A stretch of DNA of 64,000 nucleotides from Leptospira montravelensis (lineage in GTDB: Bacteria > Spirochaetota > Leptospiria > Leptospirales > Leptospiraceae), in assembly GCF_004770045.1 (NCBI RefSeq), contig NZ_RQFO01000009.1, forward strand, positions 62,001 through 126,000. Reading direction: 5' to 3'. The position numbers and the translations under genes are program-made. Below the pieces are notes generated by a model, which was not told where the DNA came from, searched no databases, and was given only the letters and a program-made list of their open reading frames with translations. Numbering within the stretch: the stretch's first letter is position 1; every line of letters begins with the position of its first letter. Of the stretch, positions 18,527-28,004 are shown piece after piece.

Positions 18527-19936
18527 TTAATTTCGTTTGTAAGAAGTTTGAGTGATAGGAAGAAGTGCATTTGGCAAAGGATGGATTTCTCCGCGTTGGA
18601 AACTGCAATCTTGTGAACAATTGGGTAAACGGAAATTGTTTGGTAATACCACTGGGGAAGGTGGTAGTTCCAGAAAAGTAAATGTTTTTATGTTTTTTTT
18701 TGTTAGTAGGTTTGCCAAGTCTACGGAATTAAAATCCTTTCTTAATAGAAGTAAGTCTTTTTTTTCTTCGAGTAACGGTAAGGATACAAAAGCAAAATCT
18801 GGGTTACTAAAAATGATAACAGAGTCTTTAATTTTACGAATTTCACTTAAAGTATTGGATTGAAATTTGGATATTTTTTTTAGTTCTTTCATTTGAAAAT
18901 GAAGATTACAGATCGTATAAATAGAAATTAAGGTGATAAGAAAAATCCAACGGTAAGAGATGAATGGGTTTGGATTTTTTTCTTCTTTGTTTAAAAGTAA
19001 AACGTAGAGTGGGACAAGTCCAAATAAATACCGCGGTGTATTGTGGCCGCCACTATTAGGTGCCAAAAATACCATAACCATCGTTACTATGATTATCAAA
19101 AAATTTGATATTTTTATTTCTTTTAAATATAAAGATTTTAAAAAATAGAAACAAAAAAGTATGAAAATGGGAACTTGTTCCATCCAAATTTTTGCTAGAT
19201 AAAATACATTTTCACTACGTAAGCTCATATCAGAATTTTTTGCGATACGAAGGGGAAGCAGCGAATCTACCAGGAACAAATTTCCCAAGGCCAATAAACT
19301 AAAACAAAAAGCCATCGAAAGGTAAAATCGCATCGTTTGAGTTTTGTTTTCAAAACAAATAGGAAGAATGATCAGTACAAAACTCATCTCTGGTCTGATC
19401 CAAAGAATTAATGCGGAAATCATTCCAGCAAAGATATTTTGACATTTGTGAAATAGATATAGAGCCGAAATTTCTAAGAAAAAAATGAATATTGTTTCGT
19501 GAAATAAAAAAATATATATAGGTATAGTTGATCCATATAACAATAATAAAGTGGAGATAACATTTTTTTGAATTTGGTGAAAAAGAAAAATCCCAATCGT
19601 AAATAGAAAAGTATGTATTATAGTGACCCCAGAAATTCCGAACAATTTCAAAATGGGAGATATTAGGATTGGGTAGAGGTTGGGGAAGGTAGAATGTGCG
19701 AATCCTTTTGTTTGCTGAAAGAATAGGTTTGGGAGAGGGAAAAAGGAATAATTTGGATCCTCGAATGCATGATTGTATGGTAAATGAAAAATTCCTTGGA
19801 TTGCTAATTTTGATTGCCATTCCAAAAGGGCAAAATCGGAGAAAGGTTCAATTCCTTTGGAAGAAAAATAAAAAAATCCGAATACCAAAAATGCAAAACT
19901 AACAAAGAATCCTATTGCTTTTTTGGCTTGTATCAT
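18527..19936 (-). CDS. Polytopic membrane protein, putative GT-C glycosyltransferase
   Basis: A 469-residue protein with about ten to eleven hydrophobic helices (residues 8-360) and a small soluble C-terminus. The first loop FSDFALLEWQSKLAIQGIF and a later GHNTPRYLFGLVPLYVLLL segment fit the undecaprenyl- or dolichyl-phosphate-sugar-dependent GT-C class that includes several Leptospira proteins. Catalytic acidic residues cannot be pinned down. It lies divergent to, and just overlapping the upstream region of, the SGNH hydrolase gene; the two may act on the same surface polysaccharide. Confidence 0.6.
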   Translation of the reverse strand: MIQAKKAIGFFVSFAFLVFGFFYFSSKGIEPFSDFALLEWQSKLAIQGIFHLPYNHAFEDPNYSFFPLPNLFFQQTKGFAHSTFPNLYPILISPILKLFGISGVTIIHTFLFTIGIFLFHQIQKNVISTLLLLYGSTIPIYIFLFHETIFIFFLEISALYLFHKCQNIFAGMISALILWIRPEMSFVLIILPICFENKTQTMRFYLSMAFCFSLLALGNLFLVDSLLPLRIAKNSDMSLRSENVFYLAKIWMEQVPIFILFCFYFLKSLYLKEIKISNFLIIIVTMVMVFLAPNSGGHNTPRYLFGLVPLYVLLLNKEEKNPNPFISYRWIFLITLISIYTICNLHFQMKELKKISKFQSNTLSEIRKIKDSVIIFSNPDFAFVSLPLLEEKKDLLLLRKDFNSVDLANLLTKKNIKTFTFLELPPSPVVLPNNFRLPNCSQDCSFQRGEIHPLPNALLPITQTSYKRN

Positions 19937-19983
19937 ATCGAATCAAAAACAGGTACAAAGTTTCTGGTTTCGTACTTTATGCA

Positions 19984-21087
19984 ATGAAAAAAGCAAATGA
20001 TTTCTTTCTCAATCCCAGTTTAAAACTTCGTGTTGGATTTTTAATACTCTGCTTTTTGTTGGGTCTATTTCTATTTTGCCGTTCGATCGATTCAATTTCA
20101 TTATATTTTGATTCAGACTATGGACATTTCCATTTTCCCATAAACAGCGAAATCCCCTTTTACCGATTAGGAAACAAAGAAATCGGAAAAATAGGAGAAT
20201 GGGGAACTCGTATTGGAGAACTGGAAAAAAACGTCAGTTGTAAGTATTTACTGTTAGGTGATTCACAGGTTTTTGGTTCAGGAATTTTTTGGAAAGATAC
20301 ATTTTCTGAAATTCTTAATCGTGAAACTAAATGTCATTGGGTCAATCTTGGAATTCCTGGTTTTACTTTGGAAAATGAGTTATCACTGTATCAAAAGGTT
20401 AGGACAAAAATTTCTTTTGATCGAGTTTATCTTTTTGTATATGGGAATGATATTTATGAAACGGGAGATACACCTGATTTTTTAAATTTTGTAAAAAAAC
20501 AAACTTGGTATTTTCGTATACTCTCATTTTTATTTCCTGAACAATCTCGAATCTATGGAAAGAGAAAATACTTTCAAATGGTACAAGTGCGCATGGAGAC
20601 TGAATTAATGAAATTAGCTCCATCGAATACGCAGGTTATACATAAATCTACAACCAACGAAAAGGAGTTCATAACTCAAAAAGCTTTATTCAGTTTAAGT
20701 CCAGACTATTTTCATGGATCTTTGAATACTAAATCCATTGCAAAAAAAAACTTTCAACGATGGTATAGAATTTTGCGGAAGTTAAATGATGAAATTGTAT
20801 CGGCTAATAAGGAGTTGGTGATTGTTTATATTCCATTGGAAGTTGAATACGATCCAGAAATGTTTCAAGTTTATAAGGATATTGGTTTTGTTATGGATTC
20901 CAGTTGGATCAAATCCAATTCAGAATTGATCACTGATTTAAATATTATTACTAAAGAAAAGAATATTCCCTTGATTGACTTACGTGAATATATGCGTTTC
21001 CGCTCCGATTTATTGCAATTAGAAGACATTCATCTAAATGAAACAGCCCATCGTCTAATAGCGGATATTTTGAAAAAAAAACCTTAA
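19984..21087 (+). CDS. Membrane-anchored SGNH/GDSL-type hydrolase
   Basis: A 367-residue protein from ATG 19984. A signal-anchor helix (VGFLILCFLLGLFLFCRSI) is followed by block I YLLLGDSQVFGSG (the GDS nucleophile), block II NLGIPGFTLENE (the Gly), block III YGNDIYET (the Asn) and block V EDIHLNETAHRL (the Asp-x-His). These are all four SGNH catalytic elements. Members deacylate or acylate lipids and polysaccharides in the envelope. An in-frame TTG-type extension to 19915 exists, but it would overlap the divergent membrane-protein start and lacks a Shine-Dalgarno sequence. Confidence 0.78.
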   Translation: MKKANDFFLNPSLKLRVGFLILCFLLGLFLFCRSIDSISLYFDSDYGHFHFPINSEIPFYRLGNKEIGKIGEWGTRIGELEKNVSCKYLLLGDSQVFGSGIFWKDTFSEILNRETKCHWVNLGIPGFTLENELSLYQKVRTKISFDRVYLFVYGNDIYETGDTPDFLNFVKKQTWYFRILSFLFPEQSRIYGKRKYFQMVQVRMETELMKLAPSNTQVIHKSTTNEKEFITQKALFSLSPDYFHGSLNTKSIAKKNFQRWYRILRKLNDEIVSANKELVIVYIPLEVEYDPEMFQVYKDIGFVMDSSWIKSNSELITDLNIITKEKNIPLIDLREYMRFRSDLLQLEDIHLNETAHRLIADILKKKP

Positions 21088-21089
21088 AC

Positions 21090-21482
21090 TCATTCATTTT
21101 GTTCTAACTTTTTTAAAATAGGACATTCGGGTCTGTGGTCTCCATGACAATGTTTAATTAGATTTTTTAAAGTATCAGACATATCTTTTAATTGTTTTAA
21201 TTTTAAATCTAATTCATTTAAATGTTTTTCAGCTAGAAGTTTTACTTGTTTACTGCTTCGTGATTTATTTTTCCAAAGCCCAAGTAAACTTTTAATATCC
21301 TCTAACGAAAATCCAAGTTCTCTTGATCTTTTTATAAATCTTAAATAATGAATATCGTCTTTGTGATAAGACCTGTATCCATTTTCTGTCCTTCCGGCTT
21401 GAGGAATTAATCCTATCCCTTCATAATGTCGAATGAGTTTTGTGCTGACTCCTGATTCTTTCGAAAGTTCACCTATATTCAT
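21090..21482 (-). CDS. cueR: CueR-type copper-responsive MerR regulator
   Basis: A 130-residue MerR-family protein: winged-helix DNA-binding domain (MNIGELSKESGVSTKLIRHY and GYRSYHKDDIHYLRF), dimerisation coiled coil and a C-terminal metal loop HCHGDHRPECPIL. Cys112 and Cys120, spaced as in E. coli CueR, together with Ser77 (the residue that marks monovalent-metal sensors), show Cu(I)/Ag(I)/Au(I) selectivity by family knowledge. It is transcribed away from a matching CueR promoter (21535-21565) and the copZ-copA genes. Its stop is three bases from the convergent SGNH hydrolase gene. Confidence 0.93.
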   Translation of the reverse strand: MNIGELSKESGVSTKLIRHYEGIGLIPQAGRTENGYRSYHKDDIHYLRFIKRSRELGFSLEDIKSLLGLWKNKSRSSKQVKLLAEKHLNELDLKLKQLKDMSDTLKNLIKHCHGDHRPECPILKKLEQNE

Positions 21483-21534
21483 TGTATCCTAGATTTTTTT
21501 TTATAAAAAATGGTTAAAAAAAACGAATCGGCTA

Positions 21535-21565
21535 TTGACCTTCCAACAATGGGAAGGTTTAGACT
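21535..21565 (+). promoter_or_regulatory. CueR-controlled promoter/operator
   Basis: TTGACC (-35, 21535-21540), a 19-base spacer and TAGACT (-10, 21560-21565) give the long spacer typical of MerR-type promoters. Centred in it is the dyad ACCTTCC-AACAATG-GGAAGGT (21538-21558), close to the E. coli copA CueR box. It drives the copper operon starting at 21592. Because of this, a longer in-frame TTG start at 21535 for the first gene is excluded. Confidence 0.92.
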
Positions 21566-21591
21566 GGTTTTATGTTAACAAAGGAGTTACC

Positions 21592-22026
21592 ATGAAACCA
21601 ATCAAAAATTTATTTAAAATTGCTATTTTAGCAATGTTTTTAAGCTTACAACAGATTTCTGCCCACGGGGAACATAAACCAGGTCCTCACGGAGGGCAAA
21701 TTCGAATGCCTGGTGCTTTTCATACGGAAGTGCTTCCTTACCAAAATTTAGGATTTAAGATATATCTACTTGATATCAATTTTGAAAATCCTACTTCCAA
21801 AAATTCGAAGTTGTATGGTAAAATAGTATCGAAAGGTAAGGAGTTTCCTTTAAAATGTTTTAGTCACCCAAATCATTTTTATTGCGAAATTCCCAAAGGA
21901 AGTTCGATGGAGGAAGGAGTCTTAATTCTTTCACCAGAATGGAATTTTCAAAAGGGTGCGGATGTAAAATATAAACTTCCGCTGATTGAATCAAAAGAAC
22001 AAAAGAAGGAGCATCATCATGGTTAA
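21592..22026 (+). CDS. His-rich periplasmic protein of the copper operon
   Basis: A 144-residue protein with AAAGGAG seven bases before ATG and a signal peptide ending QQISA. The mature protein begins HGEHKPGPHGGQIRMPGAFH and ends KEQKKEHHHG, so both ends are rich in His and could bind copper. The body (GFKIYLLDINFENPTSKNSK and KCFSHPNHFYCEIPKGSS) has two Cys and looks like a small beta domain; HGG-type motifs near the N-terminus recall copper-tolerance and CusB/metal-chaperone domains. Being first in the CueR operon, a periplasmic copper-buffering or handover role is likely. No named family recognised. Confidence 0.75.
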   Translation: MKPIKNLFKIAILAMFLSLQQISAHGEHKPGPHGGQIRMPGAFHTEVLPYQNLGFKIYLLDINFENPTSKNSKLYGKIVSKGKEFPLKCFSHPNHFYCEIPKGSSMEEGVLILSPEWNFQKGADVKYKLPLIESKEQKKEHHHG

Positions 22027-22222
22027 TTATGAAGTAGAAGGAATGACTTGCGGGCATTGTAAAAAAACTGTAGAGAAAGTTTTTGCAGAAATCGGTAAAG
22101 AAGCAACGGCTAACATCGATGAAAAGCTGGTGACTGTGAATGAATCTCTTTCGGATACGGAGTTAAATCAACTTCGTGAACGTTTGAGTGAGGATGGTTA
22201 TACCCTTGGAAACACCAAATAA
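22019..22222 (+). CDS. copZ: CopZ-like copper chaperone
   Basis: A 67-residue HMA domain protein with the metal motif GMTCGHC (Cys11 and Cys14). The ATG at 22019 overlaps the stop region of the His-rich gene (ATGGTTAA), and AAGGAG lies eight bases upstream; an earlier in-frame ATG at 21986 would give a basic extension atypical of the family. It should bind Cu(I) in the cytoplasm and deliver it to the downstream CopA. The stop overlaps the start region of copA. Confidence 0.9.
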   Translation: MVNYEVEGMTCGHCKKTVEKVFAEIGKEATANIDEKLVTVNESLSDTELNQLRERLSEDGYTLGNTK

Positions 22223-24410
22223 TACCACCGAACGAACATTAGATCTTTTTGGTATGACTTGTGCCAATTGTGCCCTTCGCATTGAGAAGGGCCTTGCAAA
22301 AATGGAAGGCGTATCGGATGTTAGAGTCAATTTTGCTCGTGAATCTGTTTTTTTACGGAGTGATGATTCTGTAACAGTTGATTCTCTTTTAAAAAAAGTA
22401 GAATCTCTAGGTTATTCTGCCATTGAGCATGATTCCAACAAACAATCAGAAACAGAAAAAAAACAGAAGGAACAAATTCGAAATCTAAAAATTCGTTTTA
22501 TCCTTTCTGTTATTTTATCCTTACCGTTGTTTTACGGCATGGTCACACATTTTAGTTTATTAAGTTTTATGCCTATGCCGCATATTTTAATGGATCGATA
22601 CGTTCAAATGACTATTGCCTTTCCCGTTCAATTTTTGATAGGGTTTCCGTTTTATAAATCAGCATACCGTGCATTACGAAATGGATCAGCCAATATGGAT
22701 GTTTTAGTGGTTATTGGTACAAGTGCAGCTTATGGTTACAGTATTTTAGGCAAGGACCTATATTTCGAAACATCTGCAGTTCTTATTACTTTTATCCTAG
22801 GTGGTAAGTGGATTGAACATTATGCTAAAGGAAAAAGTAGCGATGGGATCAATGCACTCCTTAAACTTCGTCCAGAGGTCGCTACGGTACAATCCAATGG
22901 TGTATGGACAGCTGTTCCCAATGAATATTTGAAAACAGGAGATTTGGTTTTAGTAAAAGCAGGCGAACGATTTCCTATGGATGGAGTTGTTACAGAAGGG
23001 GAAAGTTTTGTCGATGAATCTATGTTAACTGGTGAGAGTATGCCTGCAGAAAAGGTCCTAGGTGATAAAATTCTTGGTGGCACTGTCAACGGGAGCGGAT
23101 CTTTAGTTGTGAAAGCAAACAAAGTCGGAAATGATACGACTCTGTCGCATATCATTCGTTCTGTGGAAGAATCTCTTGGAACTAAAGCACCGATACAAAG
23201 AATTGCTGATCAAATATCTGCTTATTTTGTTCCAGTGGTAATCGCAATTAGTGTTATTGATTTTTTTGTGTGGTATCTTCTGATCAATCCAGGTATCATT
23301 ACTTCGGCCATAGAAACGAGTATTGCCATTTTAGTGATTGCTTGTCCTTGTGCCTTGGGTCTTGCTACACCTATCTCGTTACTTGTCGGAACAGGTCGTG
23401 CAGCAAAAAGAGGTATGCTTTTTCGCAGTGCAGAAGCATTGGAATCTGTTTCTAAAATCAATTGGATTGCCTTTGATAAAACAGGAACCTTAACAGAAGG
23501 GAAACCGAAAGTAACAGAAATGACTCATACTTTTTCGGATACTAACCATTTGAATCTTGTTTTGAGAGATATTGTCAAGATGGAGGAAACGTCTGACCAC
23601 CCACTTGCCAAAGCAATTGTTGCATATGGAAAAGAAAATAAATTTCAACATACAAACCTTGATTTGGTTTCAACAAAAACTTTTCCTGGAGGTGGAATTG
23701 GTTCTGAGCAAAATGGAATTAGTTATTTGGCAGGCAAACGGACGTTTGTTGAAGAAAACGGTTTTGTTTTACCCGAGTCTATAAAGGAAACAATTCAGTA
23801 TTGGTCATCAGATGGTTCTAGTTTAGTTTTGGTGGGAATCCGTGGAAAGTTGGAAGGAATGGTATTATTTCGGATTGAGGACAAATTACGTAATGAAGCA
23901 AAGGATGCCATTCAAGACTTAAAATCCATTGGCGTGGAACCTGTCCTTCTAACAGGTGATAACCAGAATTCTGCTGAAAAAGTAGCTAGATTGGTCGGAA
24001 TTTCTTATGTTTATTCAAGTTTACTTCCTGAAGACAAAGCAAAAATTATTACAAAATTTAAAACCGATAAAGTACACTCGGCAATGGTAGGTGATGGAAT
24101 CAATGATGCACCTGCACTTGCATCAGCCGATGTTGGTATCGCAATGGGAACAGGTTCTGAGGTTGCCATTAATACTGCTGATGTGGTGTTAGTAAATGGA
24201 GACATCCAAAGAATTGTAGATTTGATTCATATTGGAAAAGATACAGTTTTGAACATTCGACAAAACTTTGGTTGGGCACTTGGATATAATCTATTAGGAA
24301 TTCCCATAGCGGCTTCCGGTTTACTTGCTCCTTGGGTGAGTGGTGCGGCGATGGCTTTTAGTTCTTTATCGGTTGTTTTTAATGCTCTTCGAATGAGTCG
24401 ATGGAAATAA
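22188..24410 (+). CDS. copA: Cu(I)-exporting P1B-type ATPase
   Basis: A 740-residue P1B-1 ATPase. One N-terminal HMA domain (FGMTCANCALRIEKG) is followed by eight membrane helices with the ion-site CPC motif (ACPCALGLATP), actuator motif LTGES, phosphorylation site FDKTGTLTEGK (Asp430 from the GTG), the HP nucleotide motif SDHPLAKAI and hinge GDGINDAPAL. Asn/Tyr in M7 (GWALGYNLLGIPIAA) and Met/Ser in M8 (GAAMAFSSLSVVFNALRM) complete the Cu(I)-type signature. Start is uncertain: GTG 22188, ATG 22194 or TTG 22203, all within the end of copZ, indicating coupling. Confidence 0.95.
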   Translation: MRMVIPLETPNNTTERTLDLFGMTCANCALRIEKGLAKMEGVSDVRVNFARESVFLRSDDSVTVDSLLKKVESLGYSAIEHDSNKQSETEKKQKEQIRNLKIRFILSVILSLPLFYGMVTHFSLLSFMPMPHILMDRYVQMTIAFPVQFLIGFPFYKSAYRALRNGSANMDVLVVIGTSAAYGYSILGKDLYFETSAVLITFILGGKWIEHYAKGKSSDGINALLKLRPEVATVQSNGVWTAVPNEYLKTGDLVLVKAGERFPMDGVVTEGESFVDESMLTGESMPAEKVLGDKILGGTVNGSGSLVVKANKVGNDTTLSHIIRSVEESLGTKAPIQRIADQISAYFVPVVIAISVIDFFVWYLLINPGIITSAIETSIAILVIACPCALGLATPISLLVGTGRAAKRGMLFRSAEALESVSKINWIAFDKTGTLTEGKPKVTEMTHTFSDTNHLNLVLRDIVKMEETSDHPLAKAIVAYGKENKFQHTNLDLVSTKTFPGGGIGSEQNGISYLAGKRTFVEENGFVLPESIKETIQYWSSDGSSLVLVGIRGKLEGMVLFRIEDKLRNEAKDAIQDLKSIGVEPVLLTGDNQNSAEKVARLVGISYVYSSLLPEDKAKIITKFKTDKVHSAMVGDGINDAPALASADVGIAMGTGSEVAINTADVVLVNGDIQRIVDLIHIGKDTVLNIRQNFGWALGYNLLGIPIAASGLLAPWVSGAAMAFSSLSVVFNALRMSRWK

Positions 24411-25297
24411 AAGTGAATGCTAATGGTAATCCGATGGACATTTCATTTTTAAAACCTCCTCTCCATTTGGAATCATCCGTAAAGGAATTTTGGATTTGGA
24501 GAGGAGTCAATGTTAAGGAACTTCCTTGGATTTTGCCATCTTATGAGTGTGAGATGGTTTTTCATTTGGAGAACCCGCCAATTGTCGAAACAGAAGACAA
24601 ACAAATGATCCGATTACCTAAATTTCATCTTGTTGGTCCACAGACAAGAAGGTGGCGGATTTTATCTGAGTCAGATCTCTCTTTAATTGCGATTCGATTT
24701 TATGTTGGTGGGTTGTATTCCTTATTTTCCAAACGTGGAGATGAAATGCAGAATCAATTTCCAGAAATGAAAATTGATTCTATGTTAGGTGGTCTTTTCA
24801 GAATTAATGAAAACATATCTTTAAGTGAAAAAAATAATTCTAACATATTGAATAAAGATGAAATCAGTGTTTTTTTAACGTCCTTTCTAAAGGAATATCC
24901 GGGGAAACCTGGTGATATCCCCGCATACATTCGGTTTGCATTATTGGAACTGACACGTCCTAATATTTCGATTGAAAGTCTTTGTAAAAAATTAGGAATT
25001 TCTAGAAAACAATTGGATCGCAAATTTAGAGAGATTGTCGGTATGGCTCCCTCGGAATATAGAACTGTGCATAGGTTACTCGAATTGGTAAGAAATCCAA
25101 AACACTACCGAGAAAACAATCCAGATATTAAGTTCACCGATTTGGCTCAGGAATACAATTACTCTGATCAATCTCATTTTAATCACGATTTCAAAAAAAA
25201 ATCAGGTACGATTCCCAACGAATGGTTTGCAGAATACGAAAAAATGTCCCATTTTTACAAGGGGGATTCGTCCTATAATGATAGGATAAACAAATGA
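24401..25297 (+). CDS. AraC-family transcriptional regulator
   Basis: A 298-residue protein. An N-terminal effector domain of the DUF6597 kind (residues 20-170) is followed by two AraC helix-turn-helix motifs: ISIESLCKKLGISRKQLDRK (about 190) and FTDLAQEYNYSDQSHFNHDF (about 245). Its ATG overlaps the last ten bases of copA and its end overlaps the ankyrin gene by four bases, so it is cotranscribed with the copper operon. Its ligand and targets are unknown; being in a CueR operon suggests a second layer of control. Confidence 0.85.
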   Translation: MEIKVNANGNPMDISFLKPPLHLESSVKEFWIWRGVNVKELPWILPSYECEMVFHLENPPIVETEDKQMIRLPKFHLVGPQTRRWRILSESDLSLIAIRFYVGGLYSLFSKRGDEMQNQFPEMKIDSMLGGLFRINENISLSEKNNSNILNKDEISVFLTSFLKEYPGKPGDIPAYIRFALLELTRPNISIESLCKKLGISRKQLDRKFREIVGMAPSEYRTVHRLLELVRNPKHYRENNPDIKFTDLAQEYNYSDQSHFNHDFKKKSGTIPNEWFAEYEKMSHFYKGDSSYNDRINK

Positions 25298-25764
25298 TAC
25301 AAAACATAATTGATTTCGTTGGAAAAACTAAATCCAATCTGAGGTTGCGCACCTTGTGTTCTGCCATCACCCGAGAAGACAAAGAATCATTCGATTTGTT
25401 ATTGGCCGATGCAGATCTAAAAGAAGCTTTGATTTTGGAATCACCCTTACTCCTAGGAATTGCGGTGACTGAAGTATCAGATATTTATTATTTAAAAAGA
25501 TTATTATCCGTTGGATTAAATCCTAATGAACCAGATAACATGGGTTTGTATCCCATTCACAAAGCAACAGAAGTTGGAAATGTAGAAGCAGTCGAAGTGC
25601 TACTTACATCCGCTGCAGATCCGAATGCTGCCGATCCAAGTGGAGTCACAGCTCTTCATATTGCCAATAGTTTTGATGGACTAAGCGAAATTTCTGATCT
25701 TCTGATTCGAATGGGTGCAAATATTTACCAAAGGGACAAGCTGGGCAAACGTTACTTAATGTAA
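25294..25764 (+). CDS. Ankyrin-repeat protein in the copper operon
   Basis: A 156-residue protein with about three ankyrin repeats: the clear ones are GLYPIHKATEVGNVEAVEVL (about 87) and GVTALHIANSFDGLSEISDL (about 120), with a weaker first unit. No signal peptide, so probably cytoplasmic and protein-binding. It overlaps the AraC regulator by ATGA. In other bacteria small ankyrin proteins accompany catalases or metal stress genes; a partner here could be the AraC protein or CopA, but that is inference. Confidence 0.75.
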   Translation: MIQNIIDFVGKTKSNLRLRTLCSAITREDKESFDLLLADADLKEALILESPLLLGIAVTEVSDIYYLKRLLSVGLNPNEPDNMGLYPIHKATEVGNVEAVEVLLTSAADPNAADPSGVTALHIANSFDGLSEISDLLIRMGANIYQRDKLGKRYLM

Positions 25765-25840
25765 TTTCTACCGATTCTTTCCTAATAAAGGCGACCATAA
25801 TCTGTTTGTCTGATTGGCATAGTTTCCAATCTTTGTGATT

Positions 25841-27016
25841 ATGATAGGAACACCCTTTACCACAACTGCCACAAAACTTTTACTCCTGGGATCAGGTGAA
25901 CTTGGAAAAGAGGTCGCCATTGAGGCAAACCGATTGGGTGTTCATGTCATTGCTATCGATCGTTATCCCAATGCACCAGCAATGCTTGTTGCTCAAGAAT
26001 CTCGTGTTGTAAATATGTTAGATCCAAAAGAGTTGGAAGCTACCATCCGAGAATTAAAACCAGATTTTGTTGTCCCCGAAATTGAAGCCATTCACACAGA
26101 AACCTTAGTCCGATTAGAATCCGAAGGTTTTCGAATCATTCCTTCTGCCAAAGCTGTAAACCTAACCATGAACCGAGAAGGGATTCGTAACTTTGTTGCG
26201 AATGAACTCGGTTTAAAAACATCAAAATTTCTTTTTGCCGATACAGAAGAAAATTTTCAGAAGGCTGTAAAGGAAATTGGATTTCCTTGTGTGGTCAAAC
26301 CCATTATGAGTTCTTCAGGAAAAGGACAAAGTATGGTTCGGAACGAATCAGAAATCCAAAAAGCTTGGGTGTACGGGCAAACAGGAGGAAGAACAGGGAA
26401 AGGTAAAATGATCATTGAAGAATTTATATCTTTTGATTTTGAAATTACACTTCTAACCATTCGACATATAGGTGGGACTACTTTTTTACCACCGATTGGT
26501 CATCGACAAGTGAACGGTGATTATGTGGAATCTTGGATGCCACAGCCTATGACAGAGAAAGCACTCTTTGCTGCAGAAAAAATTGCAGAGGCAGTTACCA
26601 CGGGATTAGGTGGGATGGGAATTTTCGGAGTTGAACTATTTGTTAAAGGGGACGAAGTTTACTTTAGTGAAGTATCACCTAGACCACATGATACAGGACT
26701 TGTTACGCTCATCTCTCAAAATTTTTCAGAATTTTCCCTTCATGTGAGAGCCTTACTTGGACTGCCTATTCCAGAACTTATCTTCCAAACTCCTGCTGCC
26801 AGTTCCGCAATTCTTTTGGATGGGAAAATCAAAGCTCCCGTGTATGTGGGTCTTGGAGAAGCGCTTCGACAGTCTGGTGTAGATATTCGTATCTTCGGAA
26901 AACCAGAAGTGGATGGAAAGCGCAGAATGGGTGTTAGTTTGGCTTTAGGTAAAACAACGGAAGAAGCTAGAGAAAAAGCAAACTTTGCGCGAGATTGTAT
27001 CCAACTAAAAAAATGA
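25841..27016 (+). CDS. purT: Formate-dependent phosphoribosylglycinamide formyltransferase (GAR transformylase 2)
   Basis: A 391-residue ATP-grasp enzyme. The N-terminus ([20 protein letters not shown]), PEIEAIHTE, the ATP-grasp loop [12 protein letters not shown] and the metal site [20 protein letters not shown] followed by RPHDTGLVT are diagnostic of PurT. It makes formyl-GAR from GAR, formate and ATP in purine synthesis. ATG at 25841 is preferred over an in-frame GTG at 25835. It is monocistronic on the plus strand; the next gene is convergent. Confidence 0.95.
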   Translation: MIGTPFTTTATKLLLLGSGELGKEVAIEANRLGVHVIAIDRYPNAPAMLVAQESRVVNMLDPKELEATIRELKPDFVVPEIEAIHTETLVRLESEGFRIIPSAKAVNLTMNREGIRNFVANELGLKTSKFLFADTEENFQKAVKEIGFPCVVKPIMSSSGKGQSMVRNESEIQKAWVYGQTGGRTGKGKMIIEEFISFDFEITLLTIRHIGGTTFLPPIGHRQVNGDYVESWMPQPMTEKALFAAEKIAEAVTTGLGGMGIFGVELFVKGDEVYFSEVSPRPHDTGLVTLISQNFSEFSLHVRALLGLPIPELIFQTPAASSAILLDGKIKAPVYVGLGEALRQSGVDIRIFGKPEVDGKRRMGVSLALGKTTEEAREKANFARDCIQLKK

Positions 27017-27081
27017 ACCTATAAACGGAAAAGGTCAATTTAGTTTCATCAATACAAAATACAAAATGGATCAAAATTTAA

Positions 27082-27813
27082 TTATTCTTTTTTGATTTCT
27101 GGTGATTTGTAATTTGTCATCATCGAATCGTAAATACTTTCTTCTCCAAAAGGAAGAAAGGAATTATCGTAATGAAGTGCTAATAATTTGTTGTTTGTTT
27201 TTCCAAAACCACGTATGAGTTCTGATTCAATGGAATCAAAATCAGAAAACTCAATGGTATCCATGTAACCACCATCGTGAAGAAGGTTTAAAAAAATGAC
27301 AAATTTCCCTGCATGTTTTAAAATCTTCAAAGCAAATAACATTTCTCGAAGTTTTAATAGGTAAAGAAGGGGGCGAGTGTTTCTAGCCATCACTAACTTC
27401 TGTTCGGCTTCACTGATGTCGCGTAACGCTAGTCTTAAAAAAGCTCTAGTTTGTGTTTTTTCTTTGTCACGGGATTTACCTCCTAGTAAAATCAATTCCG
27501 ATCGCACTAAGTTTAAGTTTTTGGTAAGAATTTTGTCATATAAATTTATGAGTTTGACTTGAGTAGACCTAACAGCTAAATAAGCGTCGCTGTATTTCCC
27601 CTGGATGTGAAGACTTTTGAATCGCAAATACTCGGTTATGATTTCTTTGTATTCCGCTTTTTCTTCCGGACTTCCTAAGTGAATGACACTTGCATCAAGC
27701 GAACGCACTAAAAGATAGTTTTCCTCCGCACCAAATGCCACTTGTAAGTTTCCATTGGCATAGATCCCTCGTCCAAAACTTAGGGTAAGGAGAAAGATGA
27801 AAAAAGATCTCAC
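27082..27813 (-). CDS. Secreted helical protein of unknown function
   Basis: A 243-residue protein with a signal peptide (MRSFFIFLLTLSFGRGIYA). The mature protein is mostly helical, with an EYLRFKSLHIQGKYSDAYLA segment that looks like a TPR-type helix pair and long amphipathic helices up to residue 190. There is no lipobox. Similar exported helical proteins are common in Leptospira, but I do not recognise the family. Divergently arranged with the ABC-F gene. Confidence 0.6.
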   Translation of the reverse strand: MRSFFIFLLTLSFGRGIYANGNLQVAFGAEENYLLVRSLDASVIHLGSPEEKAEYKEIITEYLRFKSLHIQGKYSDAYLAVRSTQVKLINLYDKILTKNLNLVRSELILLGGKSRDKEKTQTRAFLRLALRDISEAEQKLVMARNTRPLLYLLKLREMLFALKILKHAGKFVIFLNLLHDGGYMDTIEFSDFDSIESELIRGFGKTNNKLLALHYDNSFLPFGEESIYDSMMTNYKSPEIKKE

Positions 27814-28004
27814 AATACAGTTTCGGAATCTATTAGAATGAAATAGAGTTCATAATCTTTCTGGTTGGCTTCTTGCCAATTATGTCCTACGGAATCGAAG
27901 ATTTCACGAGAAAACTATCAGAATTTCTTTTCGATTCTACTCGTCGTATCTGGTTCTTTTTCGATTCTGGTTTTATACCAAAAAGGGAAACCTTTGGAAA
28001 TTAT

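Noticed and set aside
21535..21592. Extended TTG start for the first gene of the copper operon
   Set aside because: The TTG is the -35 hexamer of the CueR promoter, so it lies upstream of the transcript; ATG 21592 has a proper AAAGGAG and signal peptide.
27873..28004. 44-residue N-terminal extension of the ABC-F gene
   Set aside because: The extension does not resemble ABC-F, and the family start ([11 protein letters not shown]) is at 28005.
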